Source: Ornithoclostridium sp944380285
GTDB lineage: Bacteria > Bacillota > Clostridia > Christensenellales > UBA3700
DNA length: 64,000 bases
Reading direction: 5' to 3'
NCBI GenBank assembly: GCA_963931165.1
Contig: OZ006985.1
Span: forward strand, 620,001-684,000
The notes under the pieces were generated by a model. That model saw nothing but the letters and a program-made list of their open reading frames with translations, was not told where the DNA came from and did not search any database. Shown one piece after another: positions 42,522 to 51,273 of this stretch. The first letter of the stretch is position 1. Each line of letters opens with the position of its first letter. The translations under genes were made by a program, and so were the position numbers.

Positions 42522-43418
42522 TCATCGGTTTCCGCCGTCCCCATCGGGCGGCGGCTTCAATGTGTACGATCTTACGATCATAAAGAGCCCTATGCCCGAG
42601 ATCAGCAAAGCCACTGCTGCGCCCGTTATATTGTTTGCAAACGCGTTTTGCGCACTCCCGAACGCCTGAATCATCGCGACCTGCAACACGAACACGGAAT
42701 ACAGCGCGTCGGCGAGGTTGAAGTTGCGAAGCGCCTGTACGACAAGTCCGCCGCGCTTTTTTGCTTTTGAAAATTGTACGGCGGCGGCAATGATCTTGTA
42801 GAACGTATATGCCGCCGCGGCATAGATCATCATCCCCGCATATTCAAAGTGCATATTCGTTTTGTTCATCAAAATGACGATCGCCGACAGCGTTACGGCG
42901 AGCAGAAAGAGCAGACAGCCGCAAACGCGATAGACTTTCCGCGTTTTCTCGAAGTTGTTTTTTGCGCGTTTGCCGCCCAAAAACGCGATCACCTTCAGCG
43001 CGATCAACACAAAGTAGAAGGCGGCGATCGCGATGTTCCATATCGAGCGTGCAACGATGCCGACGATCGTCTGCAACAGCGCGTATCCTATATTGACGAC
43101 AGATCCTACCGTTGCAAAGACGACGGTGCGAAAGCCGTAATCGTTGAGCAGATTGTCGGTGAAGCGATGTCGGTGCATCGCTCGAACAGTCGAGTTTTTG
43201 ATCTTTGGGGCAAGATATACGATCGTGTAAACAAAGTAGGCAAGACCGGCGGCGGCAAGTGCATAGCACACATAGCACAATATCGTCTGTGTGGGCGCTA
43301 AAATTGCAAATGCGATCGCCGCTGTCAAAGTGCATGCAAAAAGAATATAGAAGACAAACAGGGACCATCCGCGCGGATGTTTGAGAATGTCGAGCAATTT
43401 TGAAAACAGTTTTTTCAT
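42522..43418 (-). CDS. multi-pass membrane protein, unknown
   Basis: 298 aa with about eight hydrophobic segments, a Lys-rich N terminus and an acidic/proline-rich C terminus. I recognise it only as a conserved hypothetical type seen in Clostridia. Its central FRTVVFATVGSVVNIGYALLQ stretch looks conserved. It lies 34 nt downstream of another small membrane protein gene, probably the same operon. No catalytic motif is visible. Confidence 0.75.
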   Translation of the reverse strand: MKKLFSKLLDILKHPRGWSLFVFYILFACTLTAAIAFAILAPTQTILCYVCYALAAAGLAYFVYTIVYLAPKIKNSTVRAMHRHRFTDNLLNDYGFRTVVFATVGSVVNIGYALLQTIVGIVARSIWNIAIAAFYFVLIALKVIAFLGGKRAKNNFEKTRKVYRVCGCLLFLLAVTLSAIVILMNKTNMHFEYAGMMIYAAAAYTFYKIIAAAVQFSKAKKRGGLVVQALRNFNLADALYSVFVLQVAMIQAFGSAQNAFANNITGAAVALLISGIGLFMIVRSYTLKPPPDGDGGNR

Positions 43419-43452
43419 GCGGAAGGTCCCTCGTTTGCGGTTGCGGCGAAGT

Positions 43453-43986
43453 TCAGATCAACTCCGCGTTCAAAAGGTCGTTGCCCTTTTCAAGAATATT
43501 GGCAAGTTTTTCCTCAGTCTCGTCAATGACGGGGAGCAGACTTTTCGTCTTTTTGACGACGAGCTTTTTGAAAACAGGATAATTTACGGCGCACATCGCT
43601 ATGCCGACCAGCCCGATGACAACGCCCGCCGCCATCGCCGCGGCGCTCTCGGGCAGCATGCAAAGACACATCCCTCCGCCGAGAACCAAAGCGGCGATAC
43701 ATCCGAAAATATAGGCAAACACGCGCGCTCCTTGCGTCTTTGCCTTCTCCAAACCGTTGACGGCTTCAAAGGCGTTTTCGGCTTGCCTCTCCAATTTGAC
43801 GAGTTCGGCTTTGTGGTTGATCTTGCGGTCTCTTTTCATCGAGATCGTCACGTTGTCGAGCACGGTGCGCTCGGTCGCCGTGATCTCCCAGCCGAACGCT
43901 TCATACAGGTCTATCGCCTTGGATTGGTCTTTTGCTTTGACCGACACGGTCTTGTATTCGTAGGATACGAAATCTTTTTCTTGCAT
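43453..43986 (-). CDS. two-helix membrane protein, unknown
   Basis: 177 aa. The N-terminal 90 residues are soluble and charged (YEYKTVSVKAKDQSKAIDLYEAFGWEI... resembling a small alpha/beta module), followed by two membrane helices (about 105-150) and a charged tail. Start at ATG after AGGTG; the longer frame upstream runs over the divergent tetR promoter. Function unknown. Confidence 0.75.
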   Translation of the reverse strand: MQEKDFVSYEYKTVSVKAKDQSKAIDLYEAFGWEITATERTVLDNVTISMKRDRKINHKAELVKLERQAENAFEAVNGLEKAKTQGARVFAYIFGCIAALVLGGGMCLCMLPESAAAMAAGVVIGLVGIAMCAVNYPVFKKLVVKKTKSLLPVIDETEEKLANILEKGNDLLNAELI

Positions 43987-44037
43987 TTTTTCACCTCGTT
44001 TTATATTTTGTCTCGAGAGTGCCGACGCGCGTTTCGG

Positions 44038-44066
44038 TTGACTTCTTTGTGAGACAAGTGTATCAT
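44038..44066 (+). promoter_or_regulatory. promoter of the first tetR gene
   Basis: TTGACT (44038-44043), 17 nt, TATCAT (44061-44066); divergent from the membrane-protein operon. Confidence 0.65.
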
Positions 44067-44165
44067 AAGACGAGGAGGGACAAGAAATCAACCGCCTCAA
44101 AAGGCGATAAGACAAAACGGCGCTTTCTGTCGCCGCAAACGAAACAAAAAAAGGAGTTTTGTCTC

Positions 44166-44696
44166 ATGGAATATTCGCCCGACGAGTACACAAGACACTA
44201 CATCGTGACCGCGCTTTTCAAGCTCATGCACGAGTACGAGTACGAAAAGATCAAGGTTACGGACATCGTCGCCAAGGCAGGCGTCGGCAGGGCTACATTT
44301 TACCGCTACTTCAAGAGCAAGGAAGACGTCATCATATATTACTTCGAGCGGCACACGCGCGAATTTGTGTTCGAACAGCGCATTATCCCGCGGGGAAAAG
44401 AGGATCATATCAAGATCGCTTTCGACACTTTGACGATGTTCAAGCAAAATAAAGAGCCTTTCAAATTGTTGCAGAAGGCTCATTTGACCGACCTTTACCT
44501 GGGCTATCTCAACAAAAAATTTGTGCAAAATTTTGAGCGCGACAACAGCGATAAAAACCGCTATCTTCCCTATCTCTATGCCGGGATGCTGTACAACGTG
44601 TCGATGAAATGGCTCGAGGATGACTGCAAAGAGGACGCCCAAACGCTTGCAGCAATGATCGTGGAAGCGATCTATGACAAAGGAGACAAAGAATGA
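44166..44696 (+). CDS. TetR/AcrR family regulator
   Basis: 176 aa. N-terminal helix-turn-helix (about 10-56): ITDIV-type block VTDIVAKAGVGRATFYRYFKSKEDVI. The ligand domain resembles the TetR_C-33/DhaS-like group. AAAGGAG lies 8 nt before the ATG. Divergent to the two membrane protein genes, which are the likely targets. Confidence 0.92.
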   Translation: MEYSPDEYTRHYIVTALFKLMHEYEYEKIKVTDIVAKAGVGRATFYRYFKSKEDVIIYYFERHTREFVFEQRIIPRGKEDHIKIAFDTLTMFKQNKEPFKLLQKAHLTDLYLGYLNKKFVQNFERDNSDKNRYLPYLYAGMLYNVSMKWLEDDCKEDAQTLAAMIVEAIYDKGDKE

Positions 44697-44900
44697 TCAA
44701 GTGCGAAGAGACGATCGCCGAATTGGTGCGAGCTTGGGAAGTTCCGTCCGGGCGACGCACCTCTTTTTGTCCGAAAGCGAGATCGACCGCATAAAGGGCT
44801 ATGTGCCGCAGGCGTTGAGGCAGGTGCGGCATTTGCTTGTCGACAGCGCGGGCAAAGTCAACGGAAATTTCGGGATCCGTACGAAAAACGTGTGCAAAAA
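44693..44900 (+). pseudogene. possible decayed ORF after tetR
   Basis: ATG overlaps the tetR stop (ATGA) and opens MIKCEETIAELVRAWEVPSG, but stops after about 33 codons. A second frame then reads FLSESEIDRIKGYVPQALRQVRHLLVDS, a plausible protein segment, with no start of its own. This suggests a frameshifted or deleted gene once coupled to tetR. The remaining sequence to about 45000 shows nothing else. Confidence 0.35.
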
Positions 44901-45026
44901 TCACGTTTTCGACACGAATGCGAGTCAAAAGGTTGTAAAAGGCGCCAAATCGCGGCGACGTTGAAAAGGCAGGCAGAGACGGATCGAAAAAATATTTTTA
45001 TTTGATGTGCAAGCAGCGGAAAATCG

Positions 45027-45055
45027 TTGACAGAATAGAATAACAGTGTTACAAT
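45027..45055 (+). promoter_or_regulatory. promoter of the second tetR gene
   Basis: TTGACA (45027-45032), 17 nt, TACAAT (45050-45055), overlapped by two palindromic operators. Confidence 0.75.
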
Positions 45056-45066
45056 AACATTGTTAT
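45040..45066. promoter_or_regulatory. tandem TAACA-n-TGTTA operators
   Basis: TAACAGTGTTA (45041-45051) and ATAACATTGTTAT (45054-45066), centres 14 bp apart, covering the -10 box and start site. These are typical of an autorepressing TetR dimer pair. Confidence 0.7.
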
Positions 45067-45089
45067 CAAAAAACAAGACGAGACAAAGC

Positions 45090-45707
45090 ATGAAAGTAAA
45101 GGACGAAAGTATCAACTCAAAACTGTTGGAGTGCGCCAAAGCGGAGTTTATGGAAAAAGGCTTTGCCGACGCTTCCATGCGCACGATCGCGGAACGCGCG
45201 GGCGTCACGACGGGGATGCTTTACAGCCGCTTTGCAGACAAGAGCGAAATCTTCCGCGAACTGGTGGATGGGCCGGCAGACGAGCTGTACAATTATTTCA
45301 TGACCGTACAAAACGAGTTTGCAGGGTATTCCCCCGAATACCAGCGCAGGGAAATGCACCCTTATGTCGCGCAGAAGATAGACCGTATGGTCGATCTCAT
45401 CTACGATAATTTCGATGCTTTTAAGCTCATCATCTGTAAAAGTGGGGGAACGAGCTATGAATACTACGTCGATAAAATGATAGACGTGGAGACGGAGAGC
45501 ACCTTCCGCTTTATCGATGCGGTTAAAGGCGCGGGTTTTCAGATTGCCGACATCCGCAAAGATTTGGCGCACATGCTGGCGAGCGCAATGTTCAACGGCA
45601 TGTTCGAGGTCGTCATGCACGACTTATCGCGGGAGGACGCGCGGCAATATATCCTGAAATTGCAGGAATTTTTCAACGCGGGCTGGGATAAACTGCTCGG
45701 TCTGTAA
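45090..45707 (+). CDS. TetR/AcrR family regulator
   Basis: 205 aa. HTH: FADASMRTIAERAGVTTGMLYSRFADKSEIF. The C-terminal domain is variable. Start taken at ATG (MKVKDESI); a TTG 30 nt earlier lies inside the operator. Autoregulation is suggested by the operator over its promoter. It is followed by two ABC genes that it probably controls. Confidence 0.92.
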   Translation: MKVKDESINSKLLECAKAEFMEKGFADASMRTIAERAGVTTGMLYSRFADKSEIFRELVDGPADELYNYFMTVQNEFAGYSPEYQRREMHPYVAQKIDRMVDLIYDNFDAFKLIICKSGGTSYEYYVDKMIDVETESTFRFIDAVKGAGFQIADIRKDLAHMLASAMFNGMFEVVMHDLSREDARQYILKLQEFFNAGWDKLLGL

Positions 45708-45711
45708 AGAG

Positions 45712-45732
45712 AAGGGGAGGGAAACTCCCCTT
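45712..45732 (+). repeat. hairpin between tetR and the ABC pair
   Basis: AAGGGGAG / CTCCCCTT, loop GGAAA, without a real U-run. It may limit read-through from tetR. Confidence 0.5.
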
Positions 45733-45746
45733 AACGTATGCACAAT

Positions 45747-45764
45747 AGTTCGCATAAGCGAACT
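45747..45764. promoter_or_regulatory. palindromic operator, site C
   Basis: AGTTCGCATAAGCGAACT, arms AGTTCGC / GCGAACT, 18 nt upstream of the start codon of the first ABC gene. The same arms recur twice at 49405-49455. Confidence 0.75.
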
Positions 45765-45781
45765 AAAATATAGGAGGACTT

Positions 45782-47542
45782 ATGGCTAAAACAGAGAAGC
45801 GTAGGGGTACGTTCTCGTACCTGTACGAATGGGCGCGACCGTATCGCCGCCGGTATGTTTTGTCGGTGCTGTTTGCGGTGCTCGAAGTCGGATTCGGAAT
45901 TGTTCCGTTCGTTTGCCTCGGCAAAATCACTGAACTGCTCGTCGCGGGCGAGTTTGCGTTCACGTTCGGAACTTACGGTATGTGGCTGCTGATCGCCGCG
46001 CTGTGCTGGGTGGGGCATTACGCCTGCCACATGGTTTCAACGACCATTTCGCACAAGGCGACGTTCACTGTCATCTCCGACGTGCGCACGAACGCCTGCG
46101 ACAAACTCGCGCGCATGTCGCTCGGCGATGTCCTTTCGCGGCCGAGCGGCGAGATCAAGAACACCATTTTAGAGCGCATCGACAGCATCGAAACAACGCT
46201 CGCGCACATCGTTCCCGAAGTGTCGTCCAAACTGCTTGCGCCGATCGCGCTATTCGTTTACATAATGACCATCGACTGGCGGGTGGGGCTGATCTCGCTC
46301 ATCACGATACCCGTGGGACTTTTGATGTATATGTGCATGATGATAGGCTATCAAAAGAAGTTCGGGCGGTATGTGCGCGCGGGCAAGAACCTCAACTCTG
46401 TCGCCGTGGAATATATCAACGGCATCGAGGTCATCAAGACGTTCAATCAGTCCGCCGATTCGTATAAGAAGTTCACCGACGCCGCGCATGAGTCCGCGCA
46501 CTCCGCTATCGACTGGATGAAACAGAGCCAGGTTTTCTTTTCCATTGCAATGGCGGTGTTCCCCGCCGTGCTTCTGACGGTATTGCCCGCATCTGTCGCG
46601 TTTTACGTTCAGGGCAGCGTCACTCTCGCCGAGTTCGTCATGCTCGTTGTTCTGAGTTTCGGTATGCTCACGCCGCTCATCGGCATAATGAGTTACAGCG
46701 ATGACATCGGCAAGATAAGCGTCATCGTCGGGGAGATAAATTCCATTCTGCAAAAGCCGGAGCTTGTCCGCCCCAAAGATAAGGTAAAACTTACAGACTA
46801 TACCGTAAAGGGCGAAAATGTCCGTTTCGGCTACGTCGAGGGGAAAGAGATCCTGCACGGCGTAAATTTTGAATTCCGGCAGGGGACGGTGAACGCGCTC
46901 GTCGGGCCTTCGGGCAGCGGAAAATCGACGATTGCAAAGCTCATCGCCTCCATGTGGGATGTTGGAAGCGGAAAAATAACCATAGGCGGCAAGGACATCC
47001 GTGAAATTCCGCTCGAACAACTCAACCAAAACATCGCCTATGTCGCGCAAGATAACTTCCTGTTCAACGAGAGCGTGCGCGAAAACATCCGCAAGGGTAA
47101 CCTTGCCGCCACCGACGAGGAGGTGGAGAATATCGCCAAAGCGTCCGGCTGCCACGAATTTATCATGAAACTCGAAAACGGCTACGACACCGTGGTCGGC
47201 AGTTCGGGCGGGCACCTTTCGGGCGGCGAAAGACAGCGCATTGCCATTGCGCGCGCCATGCTCAAAAACGCGCCCGTCGTCATTTTAGACGAGGCGACTG
47301 CCTATACCGATCCAGAAAACGAGGCGGTCATTCAGAGTGCCGTGTCAAAACTCGTGCAGGGCAAAACGCTCATCGTCGTCGCGCACAGGCTCTCGACCAT
47401 CGTCGATTCGGATAAAATATTCCTTGTCAACGGCGGTAAAATCGAGGCGAGCGGCACGCACGAAGAGCTGCTCAAATCATCCGCGCTCTATAACGAGCTG
47501 TGGCAGGCGCATATCGGCGCAAAGGACAGAGCGGAGGATTAA
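45782..47542 (+). CDS. ABC transporter, fused permease-ATPase (siderophore/IrtA-YbtP-like)
   Basis: 586 aa. Six-helix membrane domain, then ATPase with GPSGSGKST, LSGGERQRIA, VILDEATAYTDPEN and VAHRLST. The LDEATAYTDPENE wording is typical of the exporter-fold group that includes the YbtPQ/IrtAB siderophore importers. Pairs with the next gene. AGGAGG precedes the start, and an 18-bp palindrome lies in the leader. Confidence 0.92.
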   Translation: MAKTEKRRGTFSYLYEWARPYRRRYVLSVLFAVLEVGFGIVPFVCLGKITELLVAGEFAFTFGTYGMWLLIAALCWVGHYACHMVSTTISHKATFTVISDVRTNACDKLARMSLGDVLSRPSGEIKNTILERIDSIETTLAHIVPEVSSKLLAPIALFVYIMTIDWRVGLISLITIPVGLLMYMCMMIGYQKKFGRYVRAGKNLNSVAVEYINGIEVIKTFNQSADSYKKFTDAAHESAHSAIDWMKQSQVFFSIAMAVFPAVLLTVLPASVAFYVQGSVTLAEFVMLVVLSFGMLTPLIGIMSYSDDIGKISVIVGEINSILQKPELVRPKDKVKLTDYTVKGENVRFGYVEGKEILHGVNFEFRQGTVNALVGPSGSGKSTIAKLIASMWDVGSGKITIGGKDIREIPLEQLNQNIAYVAQDNFLFNESVRENIRKGNLAATDEEVENIAKASGCHEFIMKLENGYDTVVGSSGGHLSGGERQRIAIARAMLKNAPVVILDEATAYTDPENEAVIQSAVSKLVQGKTLIVVAHRLSTIVDSDKIFLVNGGKIEASGTHEELLKSSALYNELWQAHIGAKDRAED

Positions 47543-47545
47543 ACT

Positions 47546-49297
47546 ATGTTCAAATATCTGTTGAAGTTTATAAAATTTGCAGGGAAACAGCGTAAACACA
47601 TGATTGTGGCGCTTGTGTTCGGGTTGTTGCAGTCGGTATTTACCGCGTTTTCACTCCTTGCAACGGCGTATGCCCTGCAAAATATGATAGAGGGAACAGC
47701 GACCATGTCCACGGTCTGGTCGGCGTTCGGCATTGTGGGCGGGGGCGTGCTGCTCGCCGCCGTATGCAATTATTTCTCTACGCAGTTTCTGACGTATGCG
47801 GGCTATACCATAGCGGCGAACGCGCGTATCCGCATCGCCGACAAGCTCAAATACGCGCCGATGGGGTATTTCAACGAACATAACCTCGGTCAAATCGCCA
47901 ACACCGCGACCAACACGGCGGAGTCATTGCAGGATACACTCACGCGCTGCCTGCTTTTGACGACGAAGGGATTGTTTATGGCGCTCGTCATAACCATTTC
48001 GTTGCTTGTTTTTGACTGGCGTATAGGGCTTGTCGCCGCGGCGGGATTTGTTCTCTTTCTCATTATCAATCATTTCCTGCACAAAGCGGGAGAAAAGAAC
48101 TCGGACAGAAAGACTGTTTCGGGCGATAAAGCGGTGGAGGCCGTGCTCGAATATGTGCAGGGCATTGCAGTCATCAAATCGTATAACCTGACGGGCAAGG
48201 CAAATAAAAAGGTAACTTCCGCCATCAAAGAGGACAGGGATGTCAATTACGCACTCGAAAAGAACTATATCCCGTTCATGGCATTGCAGGGCGTTGCCGT
48301 CAAACTTGCCGGTGTGGCGATCATCGCGGTGTCGGTATGGCTCTACACGCAGCTTTCAATGCCTCTGTTTACGGCGCTCGTCGCCTGTATCGCATCCTTC
48401 ATGGTGTTTAACGACCTCGATTCGGGCGGCAATATGTCCGCGCTGCTGCGCATAGCGGCGAACAGCATCGACAAGATCGAGGCGGCGATGAATTTGCCCG
48501 TCATGGATATAAACGGCAAGGAGATAACGCCTGTCAAGGCAGATATTGCCGTGCAGAATGTGGATTTTTCCTACGACAAGCGCAAGATCATCGACGGCGT
48601 TACAGTGGATATACCCGCGCGCTCCTCGCTCGCCATCGTCGGCGGTTCGGGCAGTGGAAAAACGACGCTGTGCAACCTTATCCTGCGGTTCTGGGACGTG
48701 GATAAGGGAAGCATATCCCTCGGCGGACACGATGTGCGCGAATATAAACTGGATAGCCTCTTAAAAAATTACAGTATGGTGTTCCAGAACGTGTACCTGT
48801 TCAACGATACGATTGCAAACAATATCCGTTTCGGAAAGCCGGACGCGAGTATGGAGGAAGTGATAGAGGCGGCGAAAAAGGCGTGTTGTCACGACTTCAT
48901 CTCCGCGCTCCCCGACGGGTACGATACGGTCATCGGCGAGGGCGGCGCGAGCATTTCGGGCGGCGAAAAACAGCGCATTTCCATTGCCCGCGCAATCATT
49001 AAAGACAGCCCCGTCATCATTCTGGACGAGGCGACGGCGAACGTCGATCCCGAAAACGAATGGATGCTGCAAAACGCCATCCGGGAACTGACGAAGTCCA
49101 AAACGGTCATCATGATCGCGCACCGGTTAAAGACAGTGCGCCATGCCGATAAGATCATCGTGCTCGACGGCGGCAAGATTGTCGAAGAGGGTACGCACAA
49201 AGAACTTTTGGCAAAGCAGGGCAAGTATGCCGAATTTATCGCCATGCGCGAAAAGTCCGTGGGCTGGAAACTCGGCAGTGCAATGCAAAACAGATAG
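47546..49297 (+). CDS. ABC transporter, fused permease-ATPase (partner)
   Basis: 583 aa. Membrane domain plus ATPase: GGSGSGKTT, ISGGEKQRIS, VIILDEATANVDPENE and IAHRLKT. Both halves have catalytic Glu, unlike the 21.8-25.5 kb pair. Starts 3 nt after the previous stop, so co-translated. With the neighbouring DUF3793 and flavodoxin genes, a role in metal-complex transport is plausible but not proven. Confidence 0.92.
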   Translation: MFKYLLKFIKFAGKQRKHMIVALVFGLLQSVFTAFSLLATAYALQNMIEGTATMSTVWSAFGIVGGGVLLAAVCNYFSTQFLTYAGYTIAANARIRIADKLKYAPMGYFNEHNLGQIANTATNTAESLQDTLTRCLLLTTKGLFMALVITISLLVFDWRIGLVAAAGFVLFLIINHFLHKAGEKNSDRKTVSGDKAVEAVLEYVQGIAVIKSYNLTGKANKKVTSAIKEDRDVNYALEKNYIPFMALQGVAVKLAGVAIIAVSVWLYTQLSMPLFTALVACIASFMVFNDLDSGGNMSALLRIAANSIDKIEAAMNLPVMDINGKEITPVKADIAVQNVDFSYDKRKIIDGVTVDIPARSSLAIVGGSGSGKTTLCNLILRFWDVDKGSISLGGHDVREYKLDSLLKNYSMVFQNVYLFNDTIANNIRFGKPDASMEEVIEAAKKACCHDFISALPDGYDTVIGEGGASISGGEKQRISIARAIIKDSPVIILDEATANVDPENEWMLQNAIRELTKSKTVIMIAHRLKTVRHADKIIVLDGGKIVEEGTHKELLAKQGKYAEFIAMREKSVGWKLGSAMQNR

Positions 49298-49367
49298 TCG
49301 GGAAATAAGGATTAAATATTGTATGTGGTCGGGCGAGTGGCGTATCTGAAAAACTTGTACGGAAGGG

Positions 49368-49396
49368 TTGACAAATGTCGCCCTTCCGTATATAAT
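49368..49396 (+). promoter_or_regulatory. consensus promoter of DUF3793-flavodoxin
   Basis: TTGACA (49368-49373), 17 nt, TATAAT (49391-49396); both boxes are perfect, so regulation must come from the operators downstream. Confidence 0.85.
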
Positions 49397-49404
49397 GGCA
49401 GTAG

Positions 49405-49420
49405 GTTCGCATAAGCGAAC
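49405..49420. promoter_or_regulatory. palindromic operator, site A
   Basis: GTTCGCATAAGCGAAC, beginning 8 nt past the -10 box at the transcription start. Confidence 0.75.
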
Positions 49421-49435
49421 TCATTAAATACGGGT

Positions 49436-49455
49436 CAGTTCGCATATGCGAACTG
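49436..49455. promoter_or_regulatory. palindromic operator, site B
   Basis: CAGTTCGCATATGCGAACTG, a perfect 20-bp palindrome, centre 33 bp (about three helical turns) from site A and abutting the ribosome site. Confidence 0.8.
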
Positions 49456-49466
49456 AAAGGAGAGCT

Positions 49467-50003
49467 ATGAGCGTAACGGAATATGCCATCGGTCGCCATT
49501 GCGGCGTGACGTTTGCGGGACTGAAAATCGCCAGTCTCGTAAATTTGCCGAAAGGCGACGAGGATGTCTTAACCATGCTGGCGCGACGTTTTGCAAGCAA
49601 AGGTTTTTTGTTCGAACTTTTGCGAGAAAGCGATGTGCGATCGCTCGTCTATGTTTGTCATCAAATGCGGTTGGAGCAATATCTTACTCGTCCCGAGGTG
49701 AAAAACTTCCTCTCTTCCTTTGGGTACGAATATGCGACGGCAGCAGATGCGCTGGAACAGTTAAAAGATCGTATGAGCGGCGAATTTCCACATGAGATCG
49801 GCATCTTTTTGGGTTATCCGCTTTGCGACGTTCGAGGTTTTTTGCGCGATCCGGACGGATGTATTTTGTGCGGCGAATGGAAGGTATACGCAAATGCGGA
49901 CGAAGCGGTGCGCACCTTTGAGAGGTTTCGCAGGTGCAATGCTTGTATCTGTCGGCATATGGACAGAGGGAGAACGCTCTCCCAAATATTCAATGTGACC
50001 TAA
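49467..50003 (+). CDS. DUF3793 family protein
   Basis: 178 aa. Family hallmarks: GRHCGVTFAGLKIASL near the start, SLVYVCHQMRLEQYL, FPHEIGIFLGYPLCDVRGFL and CGEWKVYANADEAVRTFERFRRC. In Clostridia DUF3793 genes are often next to flavodoxin and iron-transport genes; the biochemical role is unknown. The ribosome site AAAGGAG lies just after operator B. A flavodoxin follows 23 nt downstream. Confidence 0.9.
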   Translation: MSVTEYAIGRHCGVTFAGLKIASLVNLPKGDEDVLTMLARRFASKGFLFELLRESDVRSLVYVCHQMRLEQYLTRPEVKNFLSSFGYEYATAADALEQLKDRMSGEFPHEIGIFLGYPLCDVRGFLRDPDGCILCGEWKVYANADEAVRTFERFRRCNACICRHMDRGRTLSQIFNVT

Positions 50004-50026
50004 AACAATTTTTCAGGAGGTATTTT

Positions 50027-50446
50027 ATGAAAGTTTCCATCGTGTATTGGTCGGGTACCGGCAATACGGAAGCAATGGCAAACGCCGTGGCAGAGGGCGC
50101 GAAGAGCGCGGGAGCCGAGGTCGAACTTTTGAATGTTTCGCATGCGACAGCCGAGGTCTTGAAGAGTGACGCTATCCTTCTCGGATGTCCGGCTATGGGC
50201 TCGGAGCAACTCGAAGACAGTGAGTTTGAGCCGTTTTTCGCATCCATTGAAAGTTCGCTCGCCGGCAAGAGGATCGGATTGTTCGGTTCTTACGATTGGG
50301 GCGACGGCGAGTGGATGCGCACTTGGCAAAAACGAGTCGAAGACGCCGGCGGAACCATGATAGAGGACGGGGTCATTTGCAACAATGAGCCTGACTTCGA
50401 CGCGCTTGCGGCATGCGGTGCGCTCGGCGAAAAGGCGGCAGAGTAA
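50027..50446 (+). CDS. flavodoxin
   Basis: 139 aa. FMN phosphate loop VYWSGTGNTEAMA at residues 6-18; LGCPAMGSEQLED and FGSYDWGDGEWM are the flavin-flanking loops. A small electron carrier that commonly replaces ferredoxin when iron is short, which suits the operator-controlled unit with DUF3793. AGGAGG lies 8 nt upstream. Confidence 0.94.
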   Translation: MKVSIVYWSGTGNTEAMANAVAEGAKSAGAEVELLNVSHATAEVLKSDAILLGCPAMGSEQLEDSEFEPFFASIESSLAGKRIGLFGSYDWGDGEWMRTWQKRVEDAGGTMIEDGVICNNEPDFDALAACGALGEKAAE

Positions 50447-50637
50447 GACGCAAGCCAAACACCGATCGCAAGTCGGAGAAAAATCGGTATCGCGCAATAT
50501 ACAAGACGTATTGTATGAGCGATGCGCAGCGCAGAGGCGCGAAATGTTGCGGTCTTCTGCGCGAATGTCGGCGAAGCGCCGCGAGGCGTAAAACTGTTCG
50601 CGACGCTTTGTCGGCAAATATCATTTGGAGATAGAAA

Positions 50638-51258
50638 ATGTTTGTCGTCCGTAAATATGAGGAGAGAGACGTTCCCGCCTGTGCGAAATGCTTTTACGAA
50701 AGTTTTTTCGACTGTCCGTTGACGGAAAAGGATAAGATATTTTTGCGCGACTACGCGCAGGTGCTCATCGAAAAGTGTTCGTTTACATACGTCGCGGAGA
50801 GCGAAGGGCAGGTCGTCGGGTTCATTATCGGGCATTACAAAAAGAGTTTTGACAAATCGCTTGCCAAAACGCACGACGCAAAACCGCACTACAAGGCGTG
50901 GTCAAGGTGCTTTTTCAAGTTTATGTTCGGCGGCTACAAGATGTCCGCACCGTTCAAGGCACAGTTCGATCTCTTTTATAAGAAACTTAAAGAGAACGGC
51001 AAGGATACGCCGCTCGCCTGCGACTGCGAACTGATGGCACTCTGCTCGCGCAGAGATTACCGCAAAGGTTTGGGAACGGCGCTCTGGGAAGCCTTTAAGG
51101 AGCGGTGCATTCAAAGCGGCGTGAAGACGGTGCGCGTGTTCACCGATACGGACGCCACATATACTTTTTACGAAAAGCGAGGTTTCAAACTCGTATGGGA
51201 AAAGCCGTATTCCTTCGGCACTCCCGGCAGATCGCTGGTGTACGAGTATAAATTATAA
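50638..51258 (+). CDS. GNAT family N-acetyltransferase
   Basis: 206 aa. Acetyl-CoA motif ALCSRRDYRKGLGTALWEAF (R-x-x-G-x-G/A form) and C-terminal VRVFTDTDATYTFYEKRGFKLVWE. The N-terminal RKYEERDVPACAKCF is typical. Substrate unknown. TTTGGAG ribosome site. The 190-bp gap upstream shows no gene. Confidence 0.9.
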   Translation: MFVVRKYEERDVPACAKCFYESFFDCPLTEKDKIFLRDYAQVLIEKCSFTYVAESEGQVVGFIIGHYKKSFDKSLAKTHDAKPHYKAWSRCFFKFMFGGYKMSAPFKAQFDLFYKKLKENGKDTPLACDCELMALCSRRDYRKGLGTALWEAFKERCIQSGVKTVRVFTDTDATYTFYEKRGFKLVWEKPYSFGTPGRSLVYEYKL

Positions 51259-51273
51259 GAGGTGCAAGGCTAT

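Noticed and set aside
44697..45026. Integrase or transposase at the edge of the accessory island
   Set aside because: No DDE, tyrosine or serine recombinase motif is visible here or anywhere in the window.
49436..49455. LexA (SOS) box
   Set aside because: Firmicutes LexA sites read GAAC-n4-GTTC; this palindrome reads GTTC...GAAC, the opposite arrangement, and neighbours are not SOS genes.
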